Positions 31,101-33,948 are shown, numbered from the stretch's first letter. The stretch: DNA of 34,040 nt from Ophiothrix spiculata (GCA_000969725.1 JXSR01S017393.1); one strand, 5' to 3'. Made by a program: numbers and translations. Notes: generated by a model not told the origin, from the letters alone.

Positions 31101-33948
31101 GCAAGGCACACCTACACCAAGGCAGTGCCCACCTGGCACCTACAATCCATATGCAGGTAAGAATTTGAAAAGATTCTATTTTAAAATCAATACTGGTTCT
31201 ACTCATTGATAGCACACACCAGTTGACTGCACTAGGTTTCATTCTTACTTGTACTGTAACAGCAAATGGTCAATAACAGCAGCCTTACCAGCAAGTTTAA
31301 AGATACAAGCAAATTGAAAATTACAAAGAAAATAATGAGTGAATTTTGTGCCTTTTTCATCCTATTTTTAAAAGGGAATATCCAAATTTCAAAAACAATG
31401 TCTCATATTAAAGCTTGTATTTTTTTTCAAGTTGTATAAAAATATGTATTTTGTCAAAGATCGTCAACTTACACCTTTAGATGTGGTGCATCACAAATAT
31501 GCTTTGAGTTAATCAACTACCGGCTAAGATCACTGTTGTCTGAACATTTTAAAGTCAGAATATCACTGATTTGACCATTTTAACCAACATTTGATGCCAT
31601 AATCATATTTGTATGTAGTGCCTTTCTAAAAGTATACTTTTATTGGTAATTAATAAAAACTTTCATAGTTATTATCAACATGAAAATAAAAATAATTTGA
31701 TGTAATCAAATGTAAAAAGAGGTAAAACAGCTTTCACAAACAAATTTATGAGAAAATATTGTTAAAAAATACCTAAATTTTTAACTCACATTTATTTATG
31801 GTTATTACATTTATTTGATACCATAATGTTTTTCTCTCTTGCAGGCATGGATGAAGAAGATGACTGTGCGGCCTGTGATGGAGGCTACTATTGTCAATAT
31901 CCTGGTCAAGATAATGTGACCGCACAATGTATGGAGGGCTTCTATTGCTCAGGAAATGCCTCGATACCCAACCCACAAGGTAAGGTATCATGAAGAGCCA
32001 TATGGGCATATCACTGCCATAAGATAAAAAGAGCAACTATGATGTGAAATAAACAATTGAATACGCTAGAATAAGAACATCCCAACTCCATGTGCTGCCT
32101 TCTGTTAAGTTATGTAAAATATAAATGCATATAAATCTCAGAAAATGCTTTCAAATCACTAGAAACCATTTTCATGTCTTTATCCCTATCATAGCCTCAC
32201 ATATGACCTTGTAGTTGACTTTGTTAGACATTGTTAGATAATTTTCCTAGCATATAGTTGCAGAGAGGAGCTCATGGAGTTTGGATGTTCTTATTATGAC
32301 TGTTTAATATAGCAATTATGTACTATAAAAATTATCTCACAATGTCTAAAAAAGTAAGCTACAAGGTCAAATATGACACTATGATTAGGATATTTACATG
32401 GAAATGCTATTTTAGTGATGTGAAAGCATTTTCAGAAATTTGTATGCATTTATATTTTATAAATATGATTAACAGAAGGCAGCTATGGAGTTGGGATGTT
32501 CTTATTCAAGCGTATTCAATTACTTGTCATTACTGACAATGAAATTAAAAGTGTGAAGATTTAATGCAGTATTTTACATGGTATTTTTAAGAAGCTGTGG
32601 ACAAAACCTATATACTTCAGCAAGGTTATATCAATGCAGTGCAATTGAAATTTTGAATCATCTAACAAAAAAATATTGTTACAGCTAACCAGTTTGGGTC
32701 TGTGTTCCTGCTAAGACTGTATGACTCACCTTTCAGGAGCCTGGAAAATTGGTGCAACTAGTTTTTAAAAACAAAGAGGAAGATGCTTTTTCTGGTTTAT
32801 TTAGCCGTTTTCAGCCTTTGCTAATAATGTAATAAGCACCTTATCAACTTTGATCGAATTGTTGCAAGCTCAAACACCTCAGTGGGACGGACCACCAGTG
32901 TGTGTTACAGCTCACTAGGTAATTACAAATCAAATACATGCTAAAGTGACTGCAGATCAGCATGGTTTTAAGGACCTTACCAGAATATGTGCATTTTACA
33001 TGAGTTTTTATACATTTCCAATCATTTTTTAATTTTCAATATGTATGTGTCTCATTTTGTCTTGTTTTAGATGGATTGACAGGTGACATCTGTCCTCTTG
33101 GACATTACTGCCCACAAGGAACTGACCGTCCACTACCATGTAACAATGCCACCTACATGAATGACACCGGAGCTGCAGAGTGTTTGAGTTGTCCAGCACG
33201 CTATATGTGTATTGAGGGAATCGAACCAGACCCCTGTCCTGCTGGGTTCTATTGCCCTGCTGGTACTGGATATGATATTCAACCATGTCCACAAGGTATG
33301 TCAATTTCATTTTAGGGAAACAAATTAGTAAAAAATACAAACCTTGAAATTTGAAAATCAATTTTAATCAAAAATCAATTTAAACAAAGGTAAAATTTGT
33401 ACAACTTTTGTTGACTCTACAACTTCAAATTGGTTATGAATCATTAGTTACATGGTAAATAAAGATTTACTATCAATTTTGGTTAAACATTGAATACAAT
33501 TGTAGAACCCATTTGGTGTTTAAAGTTGATTTTGATTTGAAGCTGATTTTGAAGTTATTGATTTTAGTGCCACTTTTCTGGTAGGTTTTAGCTGCTTTAA
33601 TAATTTATCCAGTCTATATCACTGAATAATTTATATACTGCATGTACGTTGTATCATTTAAATGTAGATGAACTGATTGAACAATGTTTCAATTGTGGTC
33701 TTACAAAGTTTTCTGTCCGTTGAGGTTGTAAAGGAGCCTGTAGGTCATGTAAATTCCCAACGTCATTAATGCATAGTGCACTATTAGTCACTGGCATGTT
33801 TTAACATTTGTTTCAGGGACTTTTGGAGCCAGTGAATTACTGAGTGATGAGTCTGAGTGTACACAGTGCTCAGGAGGCTTCTATTGTGAATCACCTGGGG
33901 AACCTGCAGAAACTGCTGAATGTGATCCTGGATTCTACTGTACCATTG
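974..33948 (+). CDS. Gene-level: giant cysteine-rich repeat protein (ephrin-receptor-like / GCC2-GCC3 modules), 36 internal exons, both ends outside window
   Basis: Joining 36 exons with GT-AG borders gives 6,960 coding bases and about 2,320 residues without a stop. The whole product is cysteine-rich modules: phrases of the type C-P-x-G-x-[YF]-C alternate with C-P-x-G-T-[YF]-x-N-x-T-G-L and C-x-x-C. This pattern is that of the ephrin-receptor-like / GCC2-GCC3 family, known from many secreted or surface proteins of animals and protists. About 240 cysteines and dozens of N-x-S/T sequons point to a disulfide-bonded, glycosylated extracellular protein. No catalytic domain, EGF calcium motif, signal peptide or membrane helix is seen in this part. 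All introns are phase 1 except intron 9 (phase 2) and intron 10 (phase 0). Three full super-repeats of about 700 residues and part of a fourth align module for module, which also argues that no exon was missed. The binding partner and role are unknown. Confidence 0.9.
1236..1277 (+). pseudogene. Relic partial copy of exon 1 in intron 1
   Basis: About 42 bases match exon 1 at 1094-1135 (the part coding for TYQPDEMMTNETA) with about four differences. The copy then jumps to a remnant of the exon end (TTAGAATCA against TTCAGAATCA), so about 45 bases are deleted at a shared GCTT. It has no acceptor and no donor, so it is not a usable exon. Confidence 0.8.
1731..2037. repeat. Possible MITE bounded by 17-bp inverted repeats
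   Basis: TGGTTTGTTTGGCC near 1734-1747 is inverted as GGCCAAACAAAC near 2019-2030. Between them the sequence is AT-rich with CCGACC phrases near both ends. The inverted ends are short and no target-site duplication was made out, so the call is tentative. Confidence 0.3.
2163..2348 (+). CDS. Exon 2 (62 codons)
   Basis: Acceptor tttgcag, donor gttagt, phase 1/1. Begins GFCYEGFYCISGASSPAPTD and ends CYDCPE; 7 cysteines, sequons NGT and NHS. The TDGITGDICPPGSYC phrase is matched in exons 13, 24-25 and 34-35. Confidence 0.88.
2790..2872 (+). repeat. tRNA-like sequence, probably a SINE head or tRNA-Glu-derived relic
   Basis: An A-box-like TAGTGTAATGGTTAGTGAT, an anticodon region like that of tRNA-Glu (ATCTCACCG) and a B-box GGGTTCGATTCC are in the right order. 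The acceptor arms do not pair and the anticodon arm is distorted, so this is not a working tRNA. The surrounding intron 2 (2349-3035) holds nothing else I recognise. Confidence 0.5.
3036..3263 (+). CDS. Exon 3 (76 codons)
   Basis: Acceptor ccacag, donor gtaagt, phase 1/1. GYYCVNRDRADQCLPGYYC through NCTEGYYCEV; 9 cysteines. Its 3' border corresponds exactly to that of exon 36 in super-repeat 4, one of the few intron positions shared between units. Confidence 0.9.
3743..4092 (+). mobile_element. tRNA-derived SINE in intron 3
   Basis: The head has an A-box (TTAGCTCAATCGGTAAGGCG) and a B-box (GAGTTCTAACCCC) in tRNA spacing. A body of about 270 bases follows, ending GCGCACTATAAATCCCC and then a T-rich tail. 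This family differs from the SINEs at 16710 and 26131. The flanking parts of intron 3 (3264-3742, 4093-4460) show nothing else. Confidence 0.75.
4461..4673 (+). CDS. Exon 4 (71 codons)
   Basis: Acceptor ttcctag, donor gtaagc, phase 1/1. GVDMAEPTGNHTG, then GYFCPEGS and YYCLENATTYLNTICPA; 7 cysteines. The 3' border matches that of exon 16 (STTYLDTPCLK then GYYC) in super-repeat 2. Confidence 0.9.
4674..5542. other. Intron 4, nothing recognised
   Basis: AT-rich sequence; no repeat, RNA gene or exon-like cysteine phrase found on either strand. Confidence 0.6.
5543..5671 (+). CDS. Exon 5 (43 codons)
   Basis: Acceptor attccag, donor gtaagt, phase 1/1. GYYCEAGTRYSTEFPCPKG to CPPGEYCE; 5 cysteines, sequon NGS. 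The codon split with exon 6 is threonine, the only non-Gly/Asp/Ala phase-1 junction. Confidence 0.88.
5672..6281. other. Intron 5, nothing recognised
   Basis: AT-rich; no repeat or coding signal found. Confidence 0.6.
6282..6419 (+). CDS. Exon 6 (46 codons)
   Basis: Acceptor attgcag, donor gtaggg, phase 1/1. Contains SGNCSGGWYCTGGSYMAEP and SECTCPLVNYT; only 4 cysteines, sequons NCS, NAT and NYT. Exon 28 (SDCTCPAVNYTGNKC) is its counterpart in super-repeat 3, where no intron follows NYT. Confidence 0.88.
6667..6786 (+). CDS. Exon 7 (40 codons)
   Basis: Acceptor gaacag, donor gtaggt, phase 1/1. GGKCWPGTYCPSGSAYPVSC to NGPCDP; 5 cysteines. Intron 6 before it is short (247 bases). Confidence 0.88.
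7032..7180 (+). pseudogene. Dead copy A of exon 8, upstream, with nonsense codon
   Basis: First of three tandem units of 149 bases. It has an acceptor (gattgcag) but reads TAC TGA GAC where exon 8 has TAC TGT GAT, so the fourth codon is a stop. Cysteine VCPP is changed to VYPR. The unit runs straight into the acceptor of copy B with no splice donor. Confidence 0.9.
7181..7329 (+). pseudogene. Dead copy B of exon 8, upstream, without donor
   Basis: Second 149-base unit, nearly identical to exon 8. It reads well through CPAGTYS, but where exon 8 continues into its donor it goes into YIYTFCL and a TGA, because the intron acceptor tract of the next unit follows at once. It cannot be spliced productively. 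Confidence 0.9.
7330..7458 (+). CDS. Exon 8 (43 codons), third and only usable copy of a tandem triplet
   Basis: Acceptor gattgcag, donor gtaagt, phase 1/1. GFYCDGNASVPDPAHRVCPP to PCPAGTYSNTS; 4 cysteines, sequons NAS and NTS. It is the only one of three tandem copies with both splice sites and an open frame. Two near-identical acceptors lie 149 and 298 bases upstream; use of either would add a stop codon. Confidence 0.9.
7974..8514. repeat. Possible foldback/MITE with TTTCACAAAG ends
   Basis: GTATTTCACAAAG near 7976 faces CTTTGTGAAATAC near 8494-8507 in inverted orientation. Further TTTCACAAAG words occur near 8066 and 8155 and an inverted partial one near 8405. The rest of intron 8 (7459-7973, 8515-8632) shows nothing. 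Confidence 0.4.
8633..8888 (+). CDS. Exon 9 (85 codons plus one base), ends in phase 2
   Basis: Acceptor ctatcag; the donor is gtaagt after GGA TA, so the TAC codon is completed by exon 10. GNIEPNDCLDCTAGKYC to CKPCPEGY; 10 cysteines. Reading on in the exon frame meets TAG at the donor, so the splice is required. This is the only phase-2 border in the gene. Confidence 0.88.
9279..9878. repeat. 600-bp foldback element with four alternating copies of one motif
   Basis: The ends TGAAGGGGTAGGCGCAATA (9279) and TATTGCGCCTACCCCTTCA (to 9878) are inverted repeats. Inside, the word GGGCAATATAGTGCTAA occurs at 9668 and inverted at 9474-9499. 9290-9328 and 9461-9498 pair over about 38 bases. The four motif copies alternate in strand and are spaced about 190 bases apart. 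Other parts of intron 9 (8889-9278, 9879-10131) show nothing. Confidence 0.65.
10132..10354 (+). CDS. Exon 10 (74 codons plus one base), phase 2 to phase 0
   Basis: Acceptor cctcag, donor gtaagt. CDATEAALYYNVSSHG, then CPAGSYCPEGTEG, ends YCDGLGLT; 7 cysteines, sequons NVS and NET. It is the only exon without matching border phases, so skipping it would break the frame. Exon 21 is its counterpart in super-repeat 2 but is phase 1/1. Confidence 0.88.
10355..10902. other. Intron 10, nothing recognised
   Basis: AT-rich; no repeat or exon relic seen. Confidence 0.6.
10903..11128 (+). CDS. Exon 11 (75 codons plus one base), phase 0 to phase 1
   Basis: Acceptor tttctag, donor gtaaga. VYADLCDAGYVCVSAANNS to CEDCTPGYHCQTE; 8 cysteines, sequons NNS and NVT. 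Last exon of super-repeat 1. A frameshifted copy of its 3' two thirds follows only 13 bases after the donor. Confidence 0.88.
11142..11287 (+). pseudogene. Frameshifted relic copy of exon 11 3' part
   Basis: Aligns with exon 11 from 10982 to 11128 at high identity, including a donor-like GAAGGTAAAA at the end. GGCATCAAATGTCC in the exon is GGCATAAGTATCC here, a one-base loss with substitutions that breaks the frame and removes a cysteine. There is no acceptor at its left edge. The remaining intron 11 (11295-11715) shows nothing. Confidence 0.88.
11716..11967 (+). CDS. Exon 12 (84 codons); super-repeat 2 starts inside at 11748
   Basis: Acceptor cacatag, donor gtatgt, phase 1/1. GLTAPTAKCYAG, then GHYCTLGAIAPNPYAETYG, which closely matches the start of exon 1; ends GGKYCDTPGQTNYT; 8 cysteines. 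The 3' border matches that of exon 1. Confidence 0.9.
11968..12304. other. Intron 12, nothing recognised
   Basis: No cysteine-phrase ORF, repeat or RNA gene found. Confidence 0.6.
12305..12439 (+). CDS. Exon 13 (45 codons)
   Basis: Acceptor tccatag, donor gtaagt followed by a T run, phase 1/1 with a split Asp codon. DVCDPGFYCVSGANNSAPRD to TPCDD; 5 cysteines. The NNSAP-x-DGVTGDEC phrase recurs in exons 24-25. Confidence 0.88.
12662..12822. repeat. Foldback MITE-like element in intron 13
   Basis: The left arm (about 12662-12735) and right arm (about 12755-12822) are inverted copies: TTCAGAGTCTTGACGATATGCAT and CGATGCCCATCGAC on the left return reversed on the right. The whole forms one long imperfect hairpin with a short loop. 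Confidence 0.7.
12914..13060 (+). CDS. Exon 14 (49 codons)
   Basis: Acceptor ttttcag, donor gtaagt, phase 1/1. GTYMNHTQADACDPCPARYF to DYESCPI; 6 cysteines. The 3' border (x-C-P-x then GT[YF]G) matches that of exon 35. Confidence 0.88.
13061..13486. other. Intron 14, nothing recognised
   Basis: Contains an A run near 13211; otherwise no feature seen. Confidence 0.6.
13487..13663 (+). CDS. Exon 15 (59 codons)
   Basis: Acceptor tcttag, donor gtaggt, phase 1/1. GTYGPVLMLATASECTQC to DNNNTGFG; 5 cysteines, sequons NVT and NNT. The EIGVDTPAPD phrase parallels EVGVDMAEPT in exons 3-4. Confidence 0.88.
13664..14073. other. Intron 15, nothing recognised
   Basis: No repeat or coding signal found. 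Confidence 0.6.
14074..14241 (+). CDS. Exon 16 (56 codons)
   Basis: Acceptor caacag, donor gtagga, phase 1/1. GPCPEGTYCPGATPQPIGC to TTYLDTPCLK; 7 cysteines, sequon NST. Confidence 0.88.
14490..15110. repeat. Three diverged tandem copies of a ~215-bp unit in intron 16
   Basis: The word TGTCATATCTTTTCAAC recurs in diverged form at 14503, 14714 and 14932 (spacing 211 and 218). In each copy it is followed by GAAATGTCATAATTTTGGTATGATTTT-like sequence, an AATAAAG/AATGAAG-like segment and then a GCCAGxGxTGxA phrase with GTGGATGA. The copies differ by many substitutions, so the array is old. Confidence 0.7.
15218..15328 (+). CDS. Exon 17 (37 codons)
   Basis: Acceptor ttgtcag, donor gtaaga, phase 1/1. 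GYYCPESTEYAEQYPCPAG to DCLPCK; 4 cysteines, sequon NRT. Confidence 0.88.
15329..15726. other. Intron 17, nothing recognised
   Basis: AT-rich; no feature seen. Confidence 0.6.
15727..15909 (+). CDS. Exon 18 (61 codons)
   Basis: Acceptor tttcag, donor gtgagt, phase 1/1 with a split Ala codon. AGQYCEGDANPVPTGDC, GWYCTRGAYQDKP and NDTGAICPP; 5 cysteines. A broken copy of the last 109 bases follows 62 bases after the donor. Confidence 0.88.
15972..16070 (+). pseudogene. Relic copy of exon 18 3' part, donor kept
   Basis: Aligns with 15801-15909 with many substitutions and a net loss of 10 bases, so the frame is broken. The donor (CTGGTGAGT) is kept. From either nearby AG (after 15947 or so) the phase-1 frame meets TAA at the CAATAA word, so it cannot be an alternative exon. 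The rest of intron 18 up to 16500 shows nothing I can name. Confidence 0.85.
16710..16862 (-). mobile_element. tRNA-derived SINE, minus strand
   Basis: On the minus strand a tRNA-like head (TTAGCGCAGCGGTA) is followed by a CCCGGGTCCCG box, the words TGTGCATTTGGTTTTCA and CCATGCTCG, and then GGGTACTCCGGTCTTACTCC. The same body occurs on the plus strand at 26131-26275. To its right is a TCTGAA repeat (16902-16925) and to its left a GAAA run (16608-16621). The small ORF inside is typical chance coding of such repeats. Confidence 0.7.
16992..17207 (+). CDS. Exon 19 (72 codons)
   Basis: Acceptor tctacag, donor gtaagt, phase 1/1. GTYCPTGSHKPLSCPAGEYC, FFCNGSASQPDPEPC and CPPGTFS; 8 cysteines, sequons NAT and NGS. 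It joins exon 20 across the intron with the assembly gap; CPPGTFSD-x-x-x-x-NITDC is normal module spacing, so no exon need be hidden in the gap. Confidence 0.88.
17711..17894 (+). pseudogene. Possible fragment of a fucolectin-type (F5/8-like) lectin domain, cut by the gap
   Basis: A frame open from about 17753 to the gap reads LAGPTLKYDDKDIILTC followed by YPNARGRFVLVQ. The spacing C-x4-[AR]-G-R-[YF]-V-x-[VI]-Q and the GPTL-x-YD phrase before it recall the late part of fucolectin / tachylectin-4 type domains. This is a pattern recollection, not a search result. The typical Cys before GPT is absent. It may be a gene fragment inserted in intron 19, part of a repeat, or chance. The remainder of 17208-17710 is AT-rich with nothing recognised. 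Confidence 0.3.
17895..18354. other. Assembly gap of 460 N
   Basis: An unresolved run of N lies in intron 19, followed at once by a run of G after GAGAGAAAAAAAG. Any ORF drawn across it is meaningless. The stretch 18355-18611 to exon 20 shows nothing. Confidence 0.98.
18612..18893 (+). CDS. Exon 20 (94 codons)
   Basis: Acceptor caacag, donor gtatgt, phase 1/1 with a split Asp codon. DREENVNITDCEPCTAGWYC to CPQGSYCKAF; 11 cysteines. Counterpart of exon 9 (GNIEPNDCLDCTAGKYC) and exons 29-31. Confidence 0.9.
19090..19145 (-). repeat. tRNA A-box-like relic
   Basis: On the minus strand CTCTTGTGGTCTAGTGGACAGC resembles a tRNA or SINE A-box, but no B-box follows. Intron 20 (18894-19596) otherwise shows nothing. 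Confidence 0.25.
19597..19827 (+). CDS. Exon 21 (77 codons)
   Basis: Acceptor cccacag, donor gtaagc, phase 1/1. A cysteine-free lead of about 30 residues with NIT and NIS sequons (GDYEILDTWNITDSGNIS) precedes CPAGSYCPEGTRH; 6 cysteines. The lead is longer than in exon 10, its counterpart. Confidence 0.9.
19828..20266. other. Intron 21, nothing recognised
   Basis: AT-rich; no feature seen. Confidence 0.6.
20267..20533 (+). CDS. Exon 22 (89 codons), end of super-repeat 2
   Basis: Acceptor ctacag, donor gtaggt, phase 1/1. GNTAPSDLCTAGFYC, EDGTTGDICPPGRYC and TKESGECWA; 9 cysteines, sequons NQT and NCT. Counterpart of exon 11 and of exons 32-33. Confidence 0.9.
20668..20905. repeat. Foldback MITE-like element in intron 22
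   Basis: The left arm 20668-20749 (GCTGGAGCACA, CCGGCCACAACCTGGCCACA, AATTTTCCAAGATGGC) returns inverted at 20821-20905. Arms are about 80 bases with a spacer of about 70. The rest of intron 22 (20906-21322) shows nothing. Confidence 0.75.
21323..21502 (+). CDS. Exon 23 (60 codons), start of super-repeat 3
   Basis: Acceptor attccag, donor gtaagt, phase 1/1. GFYCSGSSEEAAPVGKTYGD to DCVQCSP; 6 cysteines, sequon NGT. The x-TYGDIC phrase aligns with ETYGAIC of exon 1 and ETYGDVC of exon 12. Confidence 0.9.
21919..21979. repeat. Perfect 23-bp hairpin in intron 23
   Basis: TGGCTCTTGAAATGGTTCTTCAG, written here as one arm at 21919-21941, is perfectly inverted at 21957-21979 with a 15-base loop; pairing extends further outward with one mismatch. 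It could be a remnant of a small foldback element or a hairpin RNA; nothing shows it is expressed. Confidence 0.75.
22111..22218 (+). CDS. Exon 24 (36 codons)
   Basis: Acceptor tttgcag, donor gtaagc, phase 1/1. GYYCETPGKTNVTAECDEGF to SAPSDGVT; only 3 cysteines, the shortest exon. Where exons 1/2 and 12/13 have an intron (after GQTNYT) this exon runs through (KTNVTAEC). Confidence 0.88.
22219..23006. other. Intron 24, only a 15-bp inverted repeat
   Basis: TTGAAGTATGCAACA at 22586-22600 is exactly inverted at 22919-22933, perhaps the worn ends of a foldback element. Nothing else recognised. Confidence 0.4.
23007..23276 (+). CDS. Exon 25 (90 codons)
   Basis: Acceptor tttcag, donor gtaatg, phase 1/1. 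GDECWAGYYCEQGSNAPTPC, GTYVNHTGASEC and EEDCTPCS; 11 cysteines, sequons NGT, NHT and NTS. It spans what exons 13, 14 and 15 share out in super-repeat 2. Confidence 0.9.
23277..24097. other. Intron 25, nothing recognised
   Basis: AT-rich; no repeat, relic or RNA gene found. Confidence 0.6.
24098..24307 (+). CDS. Exon 26 (70 codons)
   Basis: Acceptor actgtag, donor gtgagt, phase 1/1. GGYYCATPGSPDEDGRC, HYCESGVDTATPTDDD and GVGGVCPPGSHC; 6 cysteines. The VDTATPTD...GVGG run parallels exon 4 (VDMAEPTGNHTGVGG). Confidence 0.9.
24308..24883. other. Intron 26, nothing recognised
   Basis: A GC-richer part near 24350-24450 stands out from the AT-rich rest but matches nothing I know. Confidence 0.5.
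24884..25183 (+). CDS. Exon 27 (100 codons)
   Basis: Acceptor tttcag, donor gtgagt, phase 1/1. The longest exon: GQSSCDSCPASYYCPSNTSD, YYCSLGTAHAYENPC, QYCEGEGLAEPTGNC and LGASSAKPLPL; 11 cysteines, sequons NTS, NST and NCS. It covers what exons 4-6 and 16-18 code in units 1 and 2, without their introns. Confidence 0.9.
25184..25786. other. Intron 27, nothing recognised
   Basis: AT-rich; no feature seen. Confidence 0.6.
25787..25942 (+). CDS. Exon 28 (52 codons)
   Basis: Acceptor tttgcag, donor gtaagt, phase 1/1. GNATVISDCTCPAVNYTGNK, YCPSGSAAPIDC and DDYELEEPT; 6 cysteines. Matches exons 6 and 7 joined. Confidence 0.9.
26131..26275 (+). mobile_element. tRNA-derived SINE, plus strand, same family as 16710
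   Basis: The head has GCGCAGCTTTGCACC and TGTTTGATCCCAGCC (B-box-like), then TGTGCATTTAGTTTTCAGTC, ATGCTCGC and CCGGGCACTCTAGTC. The order of words is the same as in the minus-strand copy at 16710-16862. The rest of intron 28 (25943-26130, 26276-27184) shows nothing I can name; a CpG-bearing part lies near 26935-27140. Confidence 0.65.
27185..27367 (+). CDS. Exon 29 (61 codons)
   Basis: Acceptor tccatag, donor gtgagt, phase 1/1 with a split Ala codon. AQCDPGFYCPGGNDEPNPSD to NCLQCTP; 7 cysteines, sequons NGT and NTT. A broken tandem copy follows in the intron. Confidence 0.9.
27395..27554 (+). pseudogene. Relic tandem copy of exon 29 with flanking intron
   Basis: Aligns with 27221-27394, that is most of exon 29 plus its donor and 27 intron bases (CTGCAATAATATGAT occurs in both). 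The copy has TAG early (CAGACTAG), loses a cysteine codon (TCTTGTACT for TCAGGTACT), and lacks the donor because about 18 bases are missing at that point. Confidence 0.88.
27594..27818. repeat. MITE-like element with ~27-bp inverted ends
   Basis: TATACTTTCATCAACACCAA then ATAGGCGG (27594-27621) is inverted near 27791-27818 (CCGCCTATTTAGTGTTGATC then AAAGTATA) with two or three mismatches. The inside is rich in CpG (GCGCGC, ACGCGT). From 27819 to 28394 nothing is recognised. Confidence 0.65.
28395..28556 (+). CDS. Exon 30 (54 codons)
   Basis: Acceptor tttgcag, donor gtaagc followed by a run of C, phase 1/1. GFFCAGEHLSEPTGPC, GFYCPGGQSTKTP and ELCPR; 6 cysteines. Confidence 0.9.
28740..28895 (+). 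repeat. Dispersed repeat, copy 1 (intron 30)
   Basis: Shares AAGATGCTT, TTTTCAGCCT and a run like TTGxTGCAAGCTCAAAxACC with 32740-32900, in the same order and spacing. It contains no coding signal. The rest of 28557-29234 shows nothing. Confidence 0.5.
29235..29444 (+). CDS. Exon 31 (70 codons)
   Basis: Acceptor tttcag, donor gtatgt, phase 1/1. GLYQPEDGQGMCGPCPSG, GHYCPNGTEYAEQNKC and SNKTSLASE; 6 cysteines, sequons NVT, NGT and NKT. Confidence 0.9.
29681..29755. repeat. 39-bp tandem duplication in intron 31
   Basis: TAATGTGAATAAAATAAAGA with its tail ACAAGCAGACCAATTTA is repeated 39 bases on with a few changes. The rest of intron 31 (29445-30107) shows nothing. Confidence 0.7.
30108..30287 (+). 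CDS. Exon 32 (60 codons), with doubled donor
   Basis: Acceptor ttccag, donor gtaagt at 30288, phase 1/1 with a split Asp codon. DECTDCEAGWYCDEAGLTAP, TTGDICTDGFYC and AGSIV; 7 cysteines. An identical donor at 30314, in an exact 26-base duplication, would add 26 bases and shift the frame, so the first donor is taken as the true one. Confidence 0.88.
30275..30326. repeat. Exact 26-bp tandem duplication across a splice donor
   Basis: The unit from GGCTCCATTG through TAAGTGTCTAGG (26 bases, 30275-30300) is repeated exactly at 30301-30326. It spans the exon 32 / intron 32 border, so there are two identical donors. Confidence 0.97.
30418..30520 (+). pseudogene. Older relic copy of exon 32 end and intron start
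   Basis: TGGGGGTATCTGTATTGAAGG then ATGTTATTATGAATCTGG matches the exon part coding for TGDICTDGFYCVAGS, and the match goes on into the intron (GGTTCTTATGATG against GGTCTTATGCTG; GGGTAGA). It has many substitutions and no donor. The rest of intron 32 to 30883 shows nothing. Confidence 0.65.
30884..31156 (+). CDS. Exon 33 (91 codons); super-repeat 4 starts inside at 31015
   Basis: Acceptor ccatcag, donor gtaaga, phase 1/1. GEECPIGRYGNQTGLKTAEE, then at 31015 GHYCELGATSPNPSNETYG, a close match to exons 1 and 12; ends TYNPYA; 9 cysteines, sequons NQT and NET. Confidence 0.9.
31157..31844. other. Intron 33, nothing recognised
   Basis: Strongly AT-rich; no feature seen. Confidence 0.6.
31845..31979 (+). 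CDS. Exon 34 (45 codons)
   Basis: Acceptor ttgcag, donor gtaagg, phase 1/1. GMDEEDDCAACDGGYYC, GQDNVTAQCMEGFYC and ASIPNPQ; 5 cysteines, sequons NVT and NAS. Confidence 0.9.
32055..32521. repeat. Long-armed foldback element in intron 34
   Basis: The left arm from 32055 (AATTGAATACGCTAGAATAA, then GAACATCCCAACTCCAT) runs to about 32262 and returns inverted from about 32311 to 32521 with roughly 85 percent match by eye. The arms are about 205 bases with a loop of about 50. The small ORF at 32318-32536 is inside an arm and is not a gene. Confidence 0.85.
32740..32900 (+). repeat. Dispersed repeat, copy 2 (intron 34)
   Basis: Diverged partner of 28740-28895: AAGATGCTTTTTCTGG, TTTTCAGCCTTTG and TTGTTGCAAGCTCAAACACC occur in the same order. 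No coding signal. 32901-33070 shows nothing. Confidence 0.5.
33071..33295 (+). CDS. Exon 35 (75 codons)
   Basis: Acceptor ttttag, donor gtatgt, phase 1/1 with a split Asp codon. DGLTGDICPLGHYCPQGT, NATYMNDTGAAEC, CPARYMCIEGIEPDPC and IQPCPQ; 9 cysteines. Closely follows exons 13-14. Confidence 0.9.
33296..33816. other. Intron 35, nothing recognised
   Basis: AT-rich with several AATCAATTTTAA-like words; no feature seen. Confidence 0.55.
33817..33948 (+). CDS. Exon 36 (44 codons), last in window
   Basis: Acceptor tttcag, donor gtaagt, phase 1/1. GTFGASELLSDESECTQC to DPGFYCTI; 5 cysteines. A near-identical copy of its 3' part begins at the donor and runs off the window. Reading on without splicing gives GK and a TGA, so the donor is needed. 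Confidence 0.88.

Noticed and set aside
32318..32536. 72-residue ORF
   Set aside because: It lies within the right arm of the foldback element.
974..33948. EGF-like, TNF-receptor or furin-like repeats as the family
   Set aside because: Cysteine spacing lacks the EGF six-cysteine pattern and calcium motif; the constant CPxGxYC / CPxGTY phrases fit ephrin-receptor-like / GCC2-GCC3 modules better. A profile search would decide.
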